Under the pieces are notes generated by a model. That model was not told the DNA's origin. It did no database searches and saw nothing but the letters and a program-made list of their open reading frames with translations. Of a stretch of 6,687 nucleotides of DNA, positions 1-6,168 are shown in pieces. Source of the DNA: an uncultured Acetobacteraceae bacterium (GTDB lineage Bacteria > Pseudomonadota > Alphaproteobacteria > Acetobacterales > Acetobacteraceae); NCBI GenBank assembly GCA_937874445.1, contig CALNAL010000125.1:1-6687 (forward strand), given 5' to 3'. A program made the translations under genes and the position numbers. Position 1 is the stretch's first letter. Each line of letters begins with the position of its first letter.

Positions 1-45
1 GTACAGCCGGCCGATGGGGCGCGCCCAGCCAGCGCACGCCGCGCC

Positions 46-1989
46 ATGACCCCTCCCGAACGCATCCAATCCGAGCCCACTCCGGCCGGAGCGGCCGGCG
101 AACCTTCCGATACGCCCCAGACCGACACGTCCCGCGAACTCCGGGCCGGCCTGCTGCTCGGCGTGCTCGGCGTGGTCTATGGCGACATCGGCACCAGCCC
201 GCTCTATGCGCTGAAAGCCAGCCTGGAGCACTTCCGCGCCACCGGCATCACCCGCTGGGAGGTGCTGGGCGTGCTGTCGATGATCTTCTGGTCGCTGATC
301 CTGATCGTCACGCTGAAATACGTCGTCATCGTGATGCGCGCCGACAACCGCGGCGAGGGCGGCATCCTGGCGCTGATGACCCTGGCCCAGCGCGGGGTGA
401 AGAGCGCGCGCGCCCGGCGCTGGCTGGGTCTGGTGGGCATCACCGGAGCCAGCCTGTTCCTCGGCGACGGCATCATCACCCCGGCGGTCTCGGTGCTCTC
501 GGCGGTGGAGGGGCTGGAGGTGTCCGCCCCCGGACTGCAGGAGGTGGTGCTGCCGATCGCGGCGGTGGTCATCGTGATGCTGTTCGCGCTCCAGTTCAAA
601 GGGACCGGCGCGGTCGGACGGGTGTTCGGCCCGGTGATGCTGGTCTGGTTCGCCACCATCGGCGTGGTGGGCGCGGTGGAGATCGTGCGCCACCCGGTGG
701 TGCTGCTGGCGCTCTCGCCGCTCTACGCCATCGACGTGGTGCTGGCCGACCACTGGGTGGCCTTCTTCACCCTCGGCGCGGTGGTGCTGGCGGTGACCGG
801 GGCGGAGGCGCTCTACGCCGACATGGGCCATTTCGGCCGCCAGCCGATCCGCCTGGCCTGGGGATTCTGCGTGCTGCCCTGCCTGGTCCTGAACTACTTC
901 GGCCAGGGCGCGCTGGTGCTCGCCGACAACGCCAAGCTGGAGAACCCCTTCTACCTGCTGGCTCCGGAATGGATGCGCCTGCCGCTGGTGATCCTCGCCA
1001 CCATGGCCACCGTCATCGCCAGCCAGGCGGTGATCTCGGGGGCCTTCTCGATGGCGCGCCAGTGCGTGCAGCTGGGATTCCTGCCGCGCACCACGGTGCT
1101 GCACACCTCGGCCACCGAGAAGGGACAGATCTACGTGCCCCAGATCAACCACGCCCTGGCCGTCGGCGTGCTGATCCTGGTGTTCACCTTCCGCACCTCC
1201 GACGCGCTGGCGGCCGCCTACGGCATCGCGGTGACGGGCACCTTCCTGTGCACCTGCCTGCTGGCGGCAGTGGTGTTCCGCCGGCAGTTCGGCTGGTCGC
1301 GCGGCACGGCGCTGGCGCTGTTCGGCGCGCTGTTCGTCATCGACTTCGTGTTCTTCGCGGCCAATATCATCAAGGTGCCGGAGGGCGGCTGGGTGCCGCT
1401 GGCCCTGGGCTGCGCGCTGACGGCGGTGATGACCTCCTGGAAGCGCGGGCGCGACCTGCTGCTGGCACGCTGGAAGCAGGACAGTCTGCCGCTCGCCTCC
1501 TTCCTGGCCCGCCTGCCGCAGTCACGCACGGTGCGGGTGCCGGGGATCGCCGTGTTCCTCACCGGCAACCCCGAATACGTGCCCGGCGCGCTGCTGCACA
1601 ACCTCAAGCACAACAAGGTGCTGCACGAGCGGGTACTGTTCGTCAACGTGGTCAACGAGGATATCCCCGAGGTGCGCCACCTGGAGCGCAGCACCGTGGA
1701 GCAGCTCGCCCCGGGCATCCACCGGGTGGTGATCCGCTACGGGTTCATGGAAAGCCCCAACCTGCCGCGCGACCTCGCGGGCCTGCGCAGCAAGGGCGTG
1801 GAGTGGGACCCGATGCAGGTGAGCTACTTCGTCGGCCGCGACCTGCTGGTGCCCGCCATGGTGCCGAAAATGCCGATCTGGCGGCTGTGGATGTTCCTGC
1901 TGATGGCCCGTAACGCCCAGTCGGCCACCGAGTTCTTCCGCATCCCCCCCGACCGCGTGGTCGAACTCGGCGTGCGGGTGGCCATCTGA
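46..1989 (+). CDS. kup: Kup-family low-affinity potassium uptake protein
   Basis: Kup proteins are inner-membrane K+ importers, generally K+/H+ symporters. The 647-residue product is close to the roughly 620-650 usual for bacterial Kup. After a hydrophilic Pro/Thr-rich tail of about 32 residues comes the family signature GDIGTSPLY (46-54), then GEGGILALM (103-111), FLGDGIITPA (137-146, with the conserved Asp141) and GAEALYADMGHFG (252-264). About twelve hydrophobic segments lie between residues 35 and 465. A hydrophilic cytosolic C-terminal domain follows (about 470-647), including the LTGNPEYVPGALLHNLKHNKVLHER stretch in shorter recognisable blocks. The ATG at 46 has no clear Shine-Dalgarno sequence, so the exact start is less certain than the identity, but the conserved core only begins near residue 33. 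The gene converges on hslU, to which it has no evident functional tie. Confidence 0.96.
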   Translation: MTPPERIQSEPTPAGAAGEPSDTPQTDTSRELRAGLLLGVLGVVYGDIGTSPLYALKASLEHFRATGITRWEVLGVLSMIFWSLILIVTLKYVVIVMRADNRGEGGILALMTLAQRGVKSARARRWLGLVGITGASLFLGDGIITPAVSVLSAVEGLEVSAPGLQEVVLPIAAVVIVMLFALQFKGTGAVGRVFGPVMLVWFATIGVVGAVEIVRHPVVLLALSPLYAIDVVLADHWVAFFTLGAVVLAVTGAEALYADMGHFGRQPIRLAWGFCVLPCLVLNYFGQGALVLADNAKLENPFYLLAPEWMRLPLVILATMATVIASQAVISGAFSMARQCVQLGFLPRTTVLHTSATEKGQIYVPQINHALAVGVLILVFTFRTSDALAAAYGIAVTGTFLCTCLLAAVVFRRQFGWSRGTALALFGALFVIDFVFFAANIIKVPEGGWVPLALGCALTAVMTSWKRGRDLLLARWKQDSLPLASFLARLPQSRTVRVPGIAVFLTGNPEYVPGALLHNLKHNKVLHERVLFVNVVNEDIPEVRHLERSTVEQLAPGIHRVVIRYGFMESPNLPRDLAGLRSKGVEWDPMQVSYFVGRDLLVPAMVPKMPIWRLWMFLLMARNAQSATEFFRIPPDRVVELGVRVAI

Positions 1990-2019
1990 AGGGAAGGCCG
2001 GGGCTTTGCCCTGGACCTG

Positions 2020-2041
2020 CCAAGGGCCGGGAGGCCCTTGG
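2020..2041 (+). terminator. GC-rich hairpin just after kup
   Basis: A perfect 9-bp stem (CCAAGGGCC pairing with GGCCCTTGG) with the loop GGGA lies 30 bases past the kup stop. It would be the first stable structure in the kup transcript after translation ends. No T-run follows, so termination here would depend on the larger palindrome it belongs to or on Rho. It could equally be just a lobe of the repeat. Confidence 0.4.
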
Positions 2042-2136
2042 AACCCATTCGTTGCCGGGGTTTCCAAGAGGGGGCGCGAGGGTACGGTTGCCACCCCTCG
2101 TCGCGCCCCCTCTTGGAAACCCCGAGAATGCCGGGT

Positions 2137-2158
2137 CCAGGGGTCGCCCGACCCCTGG
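2137..2158 (-). terminator. GC-rich hairpin downstream of hslU
   Basis: A perfect 9-bp stem (CCAGGGGTC pairing with GACCCCTGG, loop GCCC) lies about 50 bases past the hslU stop on the minus strand. It sits at the mirror position of the 2020-2041 hairpin inside the large palindrome. The 8-bp hairpin at 2165-2183 would be met even earlier by hslU transcripts. No U-tract follows, so the terminator role is inferred from position and symmetry. Confidence 0.38.
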
Positions 2159-2208
2159 TGGGGTCCAGGGGCAAAGCCCCTGGCCTTCCTTCCAAATAGC
2201 CACCCGCC

Positions 2209-3531
2209 TCAGAGGATGAACCGCGAGAGGTCGCCTTTTTGTGCGAGGGGGGCCACGCGTTCGTGGACGTAGGCGGCGTCGACGGTGAAATCCTGGCCGG
2301 AGCGGTCGGAGGCGGTGAAGGAGACCTCGTCGAGCAGTTTCTCCATCACGGTATGCAGCCGGCGTGCGCCGATGTTTTCCACCCTGTCGTTGATCTCGGC
2401 GGCGAGCCCGGCGAGCGCATCGATGGCGTCGTCGGTGAACGTCAGGCTCACCCCCTCGGTGCCGATCAGCGCCTGGTATTGCTTGACGAGGCTGGCCTCG
2501 GGCTCGGTGAGGATGCGCCGGAGGTCCTCGCGCGAGAGGGCGGCGAGTTCGACGCGGATGGGCAGGCGGCCCTGGAGTTCGGGCAGCAGGTCGGCGGGCT
2601 TGGCGAGGCTGAAGGCGCCGGAGGCGATGAAGAGGATGTGGTCGGTCTTCACCGGGCCGTATTTGGTGGCCACGGTAGTGCCCTCGATGAGCGGCAGCAG
2701 GTCGCGCTGCACCCCCTCGCGCGAGACGTCGGCGCCACGCATGCCGCCCTCGCCGGAGCGGGCGCACACCTTGTCGATCTCGTCGATGAAGACGATGCCG
2801 TTGTTCTCGGCGTGGGCCAGGGCGTCCTTGGTGAGGCGGTCGTTGTCGAGCAGCTTGTCGGCCTCCTCGCGCTCCAGGGCGCGGCGGGCGTCGGCCACCT
2901 TCATGCGGCGCGGGGTGCCGGGGCGGTTGCCGAACATGCCCTTCATCATCTCGCCGAGGTTGATGGCCTGGCCCGGCGGCATGCCGGGGATGTCGAGCTG
3001 GCCGATCGGGGTGCCGGCGCTCTCGGCCAGGGTCAGCTCGATCTCCTTGTCCTCCATCTGGCCGTTGCGCAGCATCTGGCGGAACTTGGAGCGGGTGTCG
3101 GCGGAGGCGTGCTCGCCGCACAGCGCGGTAATCAGGCGCTCCTCGGCGGCGAGTTCGGCGCGCGGCTGCATGTCGCGGCGGGCGGCGTCGCGCAGCATGT
3201 TGATGGCGGCCTCCACCAGGTCGCGGGCGATGCTCTCCACGTCGCGCCCGACGTAGCCCACCTCGGTGAACTTGGTGGCCTCCACCTTGAGGAAGGGCGC
3301 CTGGGCGAGCTTGGCCAGCCGGCGGGCGATCTCGGTCTTGCCGCAGCCGGTGGGGCCGATCATCAGGATGTTCTTGGGCACCACCTCCTCGCGCAGCCCC
3401 TCGGGGAGGCGGGCGCGCCGCCAGCGGTTGCGCAGCGCGATGGCCACGGCCCGCTTGGCGTCGTTCTGCCCGATGATGAAGCGGTCGAGTTCGGAGACGA
3501 TCTCGCGCGGGGAATAGGTCGGCACGTCCAT
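2209..3531 (-). CDS. hslU: HslU (ClpY) ATPase subunit of the HslVU protease
   Basis: HslU is a hexameric AAA+ unfoldase that threads proteins into the HslV chamber in the cytoplasm. The 440-residue product has the family's usual length. Visible motifs, in order, are the N-terminal SPREIVSELDRFIIGQ, Walker A GPTGCGKT (59-66), pore loop GYVG (92-95), an intermediate domain at about 107-233, Walker B IVFIDEID (246-253), arginine-finger region GRLPIRVEL (321-329), sensor-2 GARR (388-391) and the C-terminal LSRFIL that docks into HslV. The start at 3531 is chosen because GGAGGAG lies six bases upstream and because it matches the usual N-terminus MDVPTYSPREI. An in-frame ATG at 3588, overlapping the hslV stop as ATGA, would add 19 residues but looks less likely. 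The gene lies 53 bases downstream of hslV and is presumably co-transcribed with it. Confidence 0.97.
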   Translation of the reverse strand: MDVPTYSPREIVSELDRFIIGQNDAKRAVAIALRNRWRRARLPEGLREEVVPKNILMIGPTGCGKTEIARRLAKLAQAPFLKVEATKFTEVGYVGRDVESIARDLVEAAINMLRDAARRDMQPRAELAAEERLITALCGEHASADTRSKFRQMLRNGQMEDKEIELTLAESAGTPIGQLDIPGMPPGQAINLGEMMKGMFGNRPGTPRRMKVADARRALEREEADKLLDNDRLTKDALAHAENNGIVFIDEIDKVCARSGEGGMRGADVSREGVQRDLLPLIEGTTVATKYGPVKTDHILFIASGAFSLAKPADLLPELQGRLPIRVELAALSREDLRRILTEPEASLVKQYQALIGTEGVSLTFTDDAIDALAGLAAEINDRVENIGARRLHTVMEKLLDEVSFTASDRSGQDFTVDAAYVHERVAPLAQKGDLSRFIL

Positions 3532-3537
3532 GAATAT

Positions 3538-3544
3538 CTCCTCC
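3538..3544 (-). promoter_or_regulatory. Shine-Dalgarno sequence deciding the hslU start
   Basis: GGAGGAG on the minus strand lies six bases before the ATG at 3531. It is the strongest ribosome binding site on this strand and favours the 440-residue HslU over the version starting at 3588 or 3585. Confidence 0.8.
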
Positions 3545-3584
3545 GGCGCCTTATCCTGCCTCGAAACCCAATGCGCCTTCTCCA

Positions 3585-4166
3585 TCATTTGCTGTCGGAC
3601 GCCTCGCCCAGCGCCTCCACGATGACGGAATGGTTGGTATAGATGCAGATGTCGCCGGCGATGGCGAGCGAGCGGCGGGCGATCTCCTCGGCGGAGAGCC
3701 CGTCCACGCCGATCAGCGCGCGGGCGGCGGCCAGCGCGTAGTTGCCACCCGAGCCGATGGCGACGATGCCGTCCTCGGGCTCCAGCACGTCGCCGTTGCC
3801 GGTCAGCGTGAAGCTGCGCTCGATGTCGGCGACGATCAGCATCGCCTCGAGGCGGCGCAGGTAGCGGTCGGTGCGCCAGTCCTTGGCCAGCTCGACGCAG
3901 GCGCGCTCGAGCTGACCGGGGAAGCGCTCCAGCTTGCTCTCCAGCCGCTCCAGCAGCGTGAAGGCGTCGGCGGTGGCGCCGGCGAACCCGGCGAGGATGG
4001 TCTCGCCGGGCCCGATGCGCCGCACCTTGCGCGCGTTGCCCTTGATGACGGTGTTGCCCAGCGTGACCTGGCCGTCGCCGGCCATCGCCACCTGGCTGCC
4101 GCGGCGGACGCACAGGATGGTGGTGCCGTGCCAGCCGATCGGATCGTATCCGGGGGAGGTATTCAT
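3585..4166 (-). CDS. hslV: HslV (ClpQ) threonine peptidase subunit of the HslVU protease
   Basis: HslV is a proteasome-beta-like peptidase that forms a double hexamer capped by HslU in the cytoplasm. The product (193 residues from this start) has the site WHGTTILCVRRG. If the first Thr of TTIL is mature Thr1, the conserved Asp17 (AGDGQV) and Lys33 (GNARKVRR) fall at the same numbers as in E. coli HslV. The substrate-pocket loop GSGGN lies near mature residues 124-128. Fourteen residues precede Thr1, so an N-terminal leader must be removed, as is usual in alphaproteobacteria. Two ATGs compete: 4166, with AGGG eight bases upstream, and 4181, which would add five residues. I prefer 4166, partly because a candidate promoter would start transcription only a few bases before 4181. 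The gene is first in the hslVU unit and divergent from hisB. Confidence 0.95.
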   Translation of the reverse strand: MNTSPGYDPIGWHGTTILCVRRGSQVAMAGDGQVTLGNTVIKGNARKVRRIGPGETILAGFAGATADAFTLLERLESKLERFPGQLERACVELAKDWRTDRYLRRLEAMLIVADIERSFTLTGNGDVLEPEDGIVAIGSGGNYALAAARALIGVDGLSAEEIARRSLAIAGDICIYTNHSVIVEALGEASDSK

Positions 4167-4190
4167 GAAATCGCCCTGCATGATGCCCCG

Positions 4191-4219
4191 AAATGGCGCC
4201 GCCGGCCGCGCCGATCAAG
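4191..4219 (-). promoter_or_regulatory. candidate heat-shock (RpoH-type) promoter of hslVU
   Basis: Reading the minus strand, CTTGAT (4219-4214) is followed after 15 bases by CGCCATTT (4198-4191). This resembles the sigma-32 pattern CTTGAA with CCCCATnT: one mismatch in the -35 element and one in the -10 octamer. hslVU is a classic RpoH regulon operon in proteobacteria. Transcription would begin about seven bases past the -10 element, near 4184, giving a leader of roughly 18 bases to the ATG at 4166. It was found by eye in one GC-rich stretch, so chance similarity is possible. Confidence 0.45.
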
Positions 4220-4275
4220 CCGCAAGCGACACGCGACCGTGCCGCGGGCCCATTTTCTCCGCCGGGGAGGGGCAA

Positions 4276-4297
4276 GGAAGGCTTCTTTTTGCCTTCC
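4276..4297. repeat. short inverted repeat (hairpin)
   Basis: A perfect 7-bp stem, GGAAGGC with GCCTTCC, encloses the loop TTCTTTTT. It lies upstream of the candidate hslV promoter. An alternative fold pairs GGCAA (4271-4275) with TTGCC (4289-4293). The function is unknown. Confidence 0.5.
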
Positions 4298-4410
4298 GGG
4301 AAATTCGCCCTGGGGGATTTCGCCCCTCTGCAGGAACGGCGAAGCCCATAACCCCTGTTCCCCTCCCCCGCCGATCGATCTTTCCCCCCGAACCGGGCCG
4401 ACGCACGTCC

Positions 4411-4475
4411 CCAAACGGACAAAAGTCCTTTTGCTTCTTTTCCTTCAGGAAAAGAAGTTCTTGCCTTCTCTTGCC
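4411..4475. repeat. AT-richer hairpin patch, probable dispersed repeat
   Basis: This patch is much poorer in G+C than the rest of the window. It contains a perfect 10-bp stem (CTTCTTTTCC with GGAAAAGAAG, loop TTCA, 4434-4457). Just before it are two overlapping small inverted repeats: GGAC-AAAA-GTCC (4417-4428) and CAAAAG-TC-CTTTTG (4420-4433). From memory, near-identical hairpins of the CTTTTTGCTTCTTTT type recur between genes in Acetobacteraceae; this is unverified here. It ends about 80 bases before hisB, so it could act as an attenuator, a terminator for upstream transcription, or simply a scattered repeat. Confidence 0.6.
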
Positions 4476-4555
4476 GGGCCTGCTGGCGGTTCCATGTCCG
4501 TGATGTCACCCGGCCGCGCTTTCCCCGGCGCGCCGTTTCGGGTAGTGCTGGGGGC

Positions 4556-5158
4556 ATGTCCAGCACCCAGCCCCGCCGGGTCGCCCTGACCCGCAGCACC
4601 GCAGAAACCACGATCACCCTCACCCTGGACCTCGATGGCACCGGGCAGAGTCACATCGCCACCGGCATCGGCTTTCTCGACCATATGCTGACGGCGCTCG
4701 CCCGCCACGCGCTGTTCGACCTGGCGGTGGAAGCCAAGGGCGACCTGGAGGTGGATTTCCACCACACCACCGAGGACGTCGGCATCGTGCTCGGCCAGGC
4801 GCTGGCCAAGGCGCTGGGCGAGAAGCGCGGAGTGCGCCGCTTCGGCTCGGCACTGATCCCGCTCGACGAGGCGCTGGCGGAGGCGGTGGTCGATCTGTCC
4901 GGGCGCGCCTATCTCGCCTGGGACGTCACTTTCGCGCGCGACACGGTGGGCGAGATGGACACCGAGCTGTTCGAGGAGTTCTTCCGCGCCCTCGCCTTCA
5001 ACGCGGCGATCACCCTGCATCTGACGCAGCGGACCGGGCGCAACAGCCACCACATCGCCGAGACGCTGTTCAAGGCCACCGCGCGGGCGCTGCGCCAGGC
5101 GGTGGAGATCGACCCGCGGGCGGCGGCGCTGGTGCCCTCCACCAAGGGCGTGCTGTGA
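4556..5158 (+). CDS. hisB: imidazoleglycerol-phosphate dehydratase
   Basis: The enzyme removes water from imidazole glycerol phosphate to give imidazole-acetol phosphate in histidine synthesis, using bound manganese in the cytoplasm. The 200-residue product is the monofunctional form, with no fused phosphatase domain. Metal and substrate motifs are intact: GIGFLDHM (37-44), DFHHTTED (67-74, His69, His70, Glu73), SGRAYLAWD (115-123), EFFRALAFNAAITLH (141-155) and GRNSHHIAE (161-169, His165, His166, Glu169). The ATG at 4556 has only a G-run (GGGG) immediately upstream as a possible ribosome binding site, but the family similarity begins within a few residues of it. Its TGA overlaps the GTG start of the next gene by four bases (GTGA), which suggests translational coupling. 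It is the first gene of the his unit in this window. Confidence 0.97.
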   Translation: MSSTQPRRVALTRSTAETTITLTLDLDGTGQSHIATGIGFLDHMLTALARHALFDLAVEAKGDLEVDFHHTTEDVGIVLGQALAKALGEKRGVRRFGSALIPLDEALAEAVVDLSGRAYLAWDVTFARDTVGEMDTELFEEFFRALAFNAAITLHLTQRTGRNSHHIAETLFKATARALRQAVEIDPRAAALVPSTKGVL

Positions 5159-5517
5159 GGAGCTACACCCTCCACACCCGGCTGGGCGAACCGCCGGAGC
5201 TGGTGGCGGAGGGATTCGCGTGGGGCGCGCTGGTGTTCGGGCCGTTCTGGCTGCTCGCGCGCGGTGCGGCGCTGCCGGGGCTGCTGGGGCTGTGCGTCGC
5301 CTTCCTCTTCGCGCTGCTGCCCGCGCCTTACGGCAGCGCGGCGTTGCCGGTGCTGGCGTGGGGGTTCGGGCTGTTCGGCCACGACCTGCGCCGCTGGAGC
5401 CTGGCGCGCCGGGGCTACGCGCTGGCCGGCGTGATCCGCGCGCGCAGTCAGGAGGATGCTCTCGCGCGTCTCTTCGCCGAGCGGCGCGAGCTGATGGCGG
5501 AGGCACTTGCGACATGA
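5155..5517 (+). CDS. DUF2628-type small membrane protein in the his operon
   Basis: A 120-residue protein of unknown function. The N-terminal part, YTLHTR followed by LVAEGFAWGALVFGPFWLL (residues 16-34), resembles the DUF2628 family, whose members have an N-terminal strand followed by a membrane region. Hydrophobic segments lie at about 21-35, 39-57 and 61-76. A basic, probably cytoplasmic tail follows (about 77-120) with RRWSLARRGY and a helical SQEDALARLFAERRELMAEAL. The start is a GTG inside the hisB stop (GTGA), and its own stop overlaps the hisH start (ATGA). It is therefore locked between two histidine enzymes by four-base overlaps and is almost certainly co-translated with them. A GTG start is accepted because the overlap and the family-like N-terminus agree. 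No histidine-pathway role is known to me; conservation of position is the only hint. Confidence 0.82.
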   Translation: MRSYTLHTRLGEPPELVAEGFAWGALVFGPFWLLARGAALPGLLGLCVAFLFALLPAPYGSAALPVLAWGFGLFGHDLRRWSLARRGYALAGVIRARSQEDALARLFAERRELMAEALAT

Positions 5518-6158
5518 GCATGAAGATCGCGGTGATCGACTACCAGAGCGGCAACCTGGCCTCGGCCTCGCGCGCGCTGGCCCGCGCCGCCCACACCGAG
5601 GGGCTTGCCGCCGAGGTGGTGGTGAGTTCTGAGCCCGAGGTGGTGGCCGCCGCCGACCGGCTGGTGCTGCCCGGCCAGGGCGCCTTCGCCGACTGTGCCG
5701 CCGGGCTCGCCGCCCGTCCCGGCCTGCGCCAGGCCCTCGCCGAGGGGGTGGCGGCCGGCAAGCCGTTCCTCGGCATCTGCGTGGGCATGCAGCTGATGGC
5801 CGAACGCGGGCTGGAATTCGCGGTCACCCCCGGCTTCGGCTGGATCGCCGGCGAGATCGCCGAGATGGAGCCCGCCGACAACCTGCGCCTGCCGCAGATG
5901 GGCTGGAACGATCTGCACTTCGCCCCCGGCTCGCATCCGCTGCTGAAGGGGCTCGCGCCGGGCGACCACGTCTATTTCGTCCACTCCTTCGCGCTGTCCG
6001 GCGCCGACCCCTCCGAGGTGATCGCCACCACCGACTACGGCGGCGACGTGGTGGCGATGGTGGCGCGCGACAACATGGCGGGCACCCAGTTCCACCCCGA
6101 GAAGAGTCAGGCGGTGGGCCAGCGCATCCTGGCGAATTTCCTGCGCTGGGCTCCGTAG
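5514..6158 (+). CDS. hisH: imidazole glycerol phosphate synthase, glutaminase subunit HisH
   Basis: HisH is a class I glutamine amidotransferase. It hydrolyses glutamine and channels the ammonia to HisF, which forms imidazole glycerol phosphate and AICAR. The 214-residue length fits the family. It begins with MKIAVIDYQSGNLAS, has the oxyanion strand LPGQGAF (52-58), the nucleophile motif GICVGMQ (87-93, Cys89), the HisH-typical QMGWNDL (128-134) and YFVHSFA (154-160), and the catalytic His194/Glu196 in FHPEKSQ (193-199). The first ATG (5514) overlaps the preceding stop as ATGA and has GGAGG ten bases upstream. A second ATG at 5520 would remove two residues but is farther from that site. The substrate IGP consumed by HisB is made by HisH with HisF, so HisF is expected downstream. 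Confidence 0.97.
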   Translation: MSMKIAVIDYQSGNLASASRALARAAHTEGLAAEVVVSSEPEVVAAADRLVLPGQGAFADCAAGLAARPGLRQALAEGVAAGKPFLGICVGMQLMAERGLEFAVTPGFGWIAGEIAEMEPADNLRLPQMGWNDLHFAPGSHPLLKGLAPGDHVYFVHSFALSGADPSEVIATTDYGGDVVAMVARDNMAGTQFHPEKSQAVGQRILANFLRWAP

Positions 6159-6164
6159 GGAGGA
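6158..6164 (+). promoter_or_regulatory. ribosome binding site of the GNAT gene
   Basis: GGGAGGA overlaps the last base of the hisH stop and lies four bases before the ATG at 6169. It is a near-consensus site and fixes the start of the final, truncated gene. Confidence 0.7.
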
Positions 6165-6168
6165 CCCG

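Larger units (their letters stand above)
1988..2193. repeat. nested palindromic intergenic element, likely two-way terminator
   Basis: The whole gap between the convergent kup and hslU genes is one large imperfect palindrome. Its core is a perfect 23-bp inverted repeat, 2057-2079 against 2101-2123, around a 21-base loop. The outer arms, about 1992-2017 and 2162-2189, match except for two single-base indels. Between core and outer arms each side carries its own perfect 9-bp hairpin with a 4-base loop (2020-2041 and 2137-2158). A further 8-bp hairpin lies at 2165-2183. The 11-mer GGGTCCAGGGG occurs twice in direct orientation (2133-2143, 2161-2171). No U-run follows the stems, so it is not a classical intrinsic terminator. 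Its symmetry would nevertheless give a strong RNA fold for transcripts arriving from either side. It may be a member of a dispersed repeat family; that part is inference. Confidence 0.8.
4167..4555. other. divergent intergenic region between hslV and hisB
   Basis: About 390 bases without a convincing gene. The hslV-proximal part carries the candidate heat-shock promoter. The middle holds a small hairpin at 4276-4297 and an inverted GAAAT/ATTTC pair (4300-4304, 4317-4321). The 4341-4410 stretch is C-rich with nothing recognisable. From 4411 to 4475 lies an AT-richer hairpin patch that stands out in composition. I could not find a convincing sigma-70 promoter for hisB, although it must lie here if the his genes are not read from elsewhere. 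Open frames crossing the region have no family-like sequence and no good start sites. Confidence 0.6.

Noticed and set aside
1..45. Upstream fragment before kup
   Set aside because: Too short to assign to a gene, and no promoter or ribosome binding site could be seen.
1745..3121. Minus-strand frame of 458 codons running through the palindrome into kup
   Set aside because: It is very rich in Arg, Pro and Gly, overlaps hslU in another frame and kup in antisense, and has no recognisable domain.
2239..3642. Plus-strand open frame of 467 codons opposite hslU
   Set aside because: Its Gly/Ala/Val/Asp/Leu-rich sequence is what the antisense of a GC-rich gene produces. It has no family motif, and hslU on the other strand is certain.
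4300..4326. GAAAT/ATTTC inverted pair and partial direct repeat of TTCGCCC as an operator
   Set aside because: Five-base arms are too short to claim a binding site, and the position is not tied to a supported promoter.
4466..4555. Possible sigma-70 promoter for hisB (TTGCC-type boxes)
   Set aside because: No -10-like box at a sensible spacing was found; a TTGCCG alone is expected by chance in such sequence.
3630..4589. Plus-strand frame crossing hslV antisense and the intergenic region into hisB
   Set aside because: It depends on antisense reading of hslV and ends inside hisB in the wrong frame. The part over the hairpin patch is just the translated repeat.
2209..4641. An 810-codon open frame on the minus strand spanning hslU, hslV and part of hisB
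   Set aside because: Only its last 440 codons are HslU. The rest reads hslV out of frame and crosses the divergent intergenic region and the antisense of hisB; the family N-terminus and the ribosome binding site place the start at 3531.
4445..5521. Minus-strand frame of 358 codons opposite hisB and the DUF2628 gene
   Set aside because: It is an antisense shadow of two well-supported genes. Its low-complexity Arg/Ala/Pro composition and lack of motifs argue against coding.
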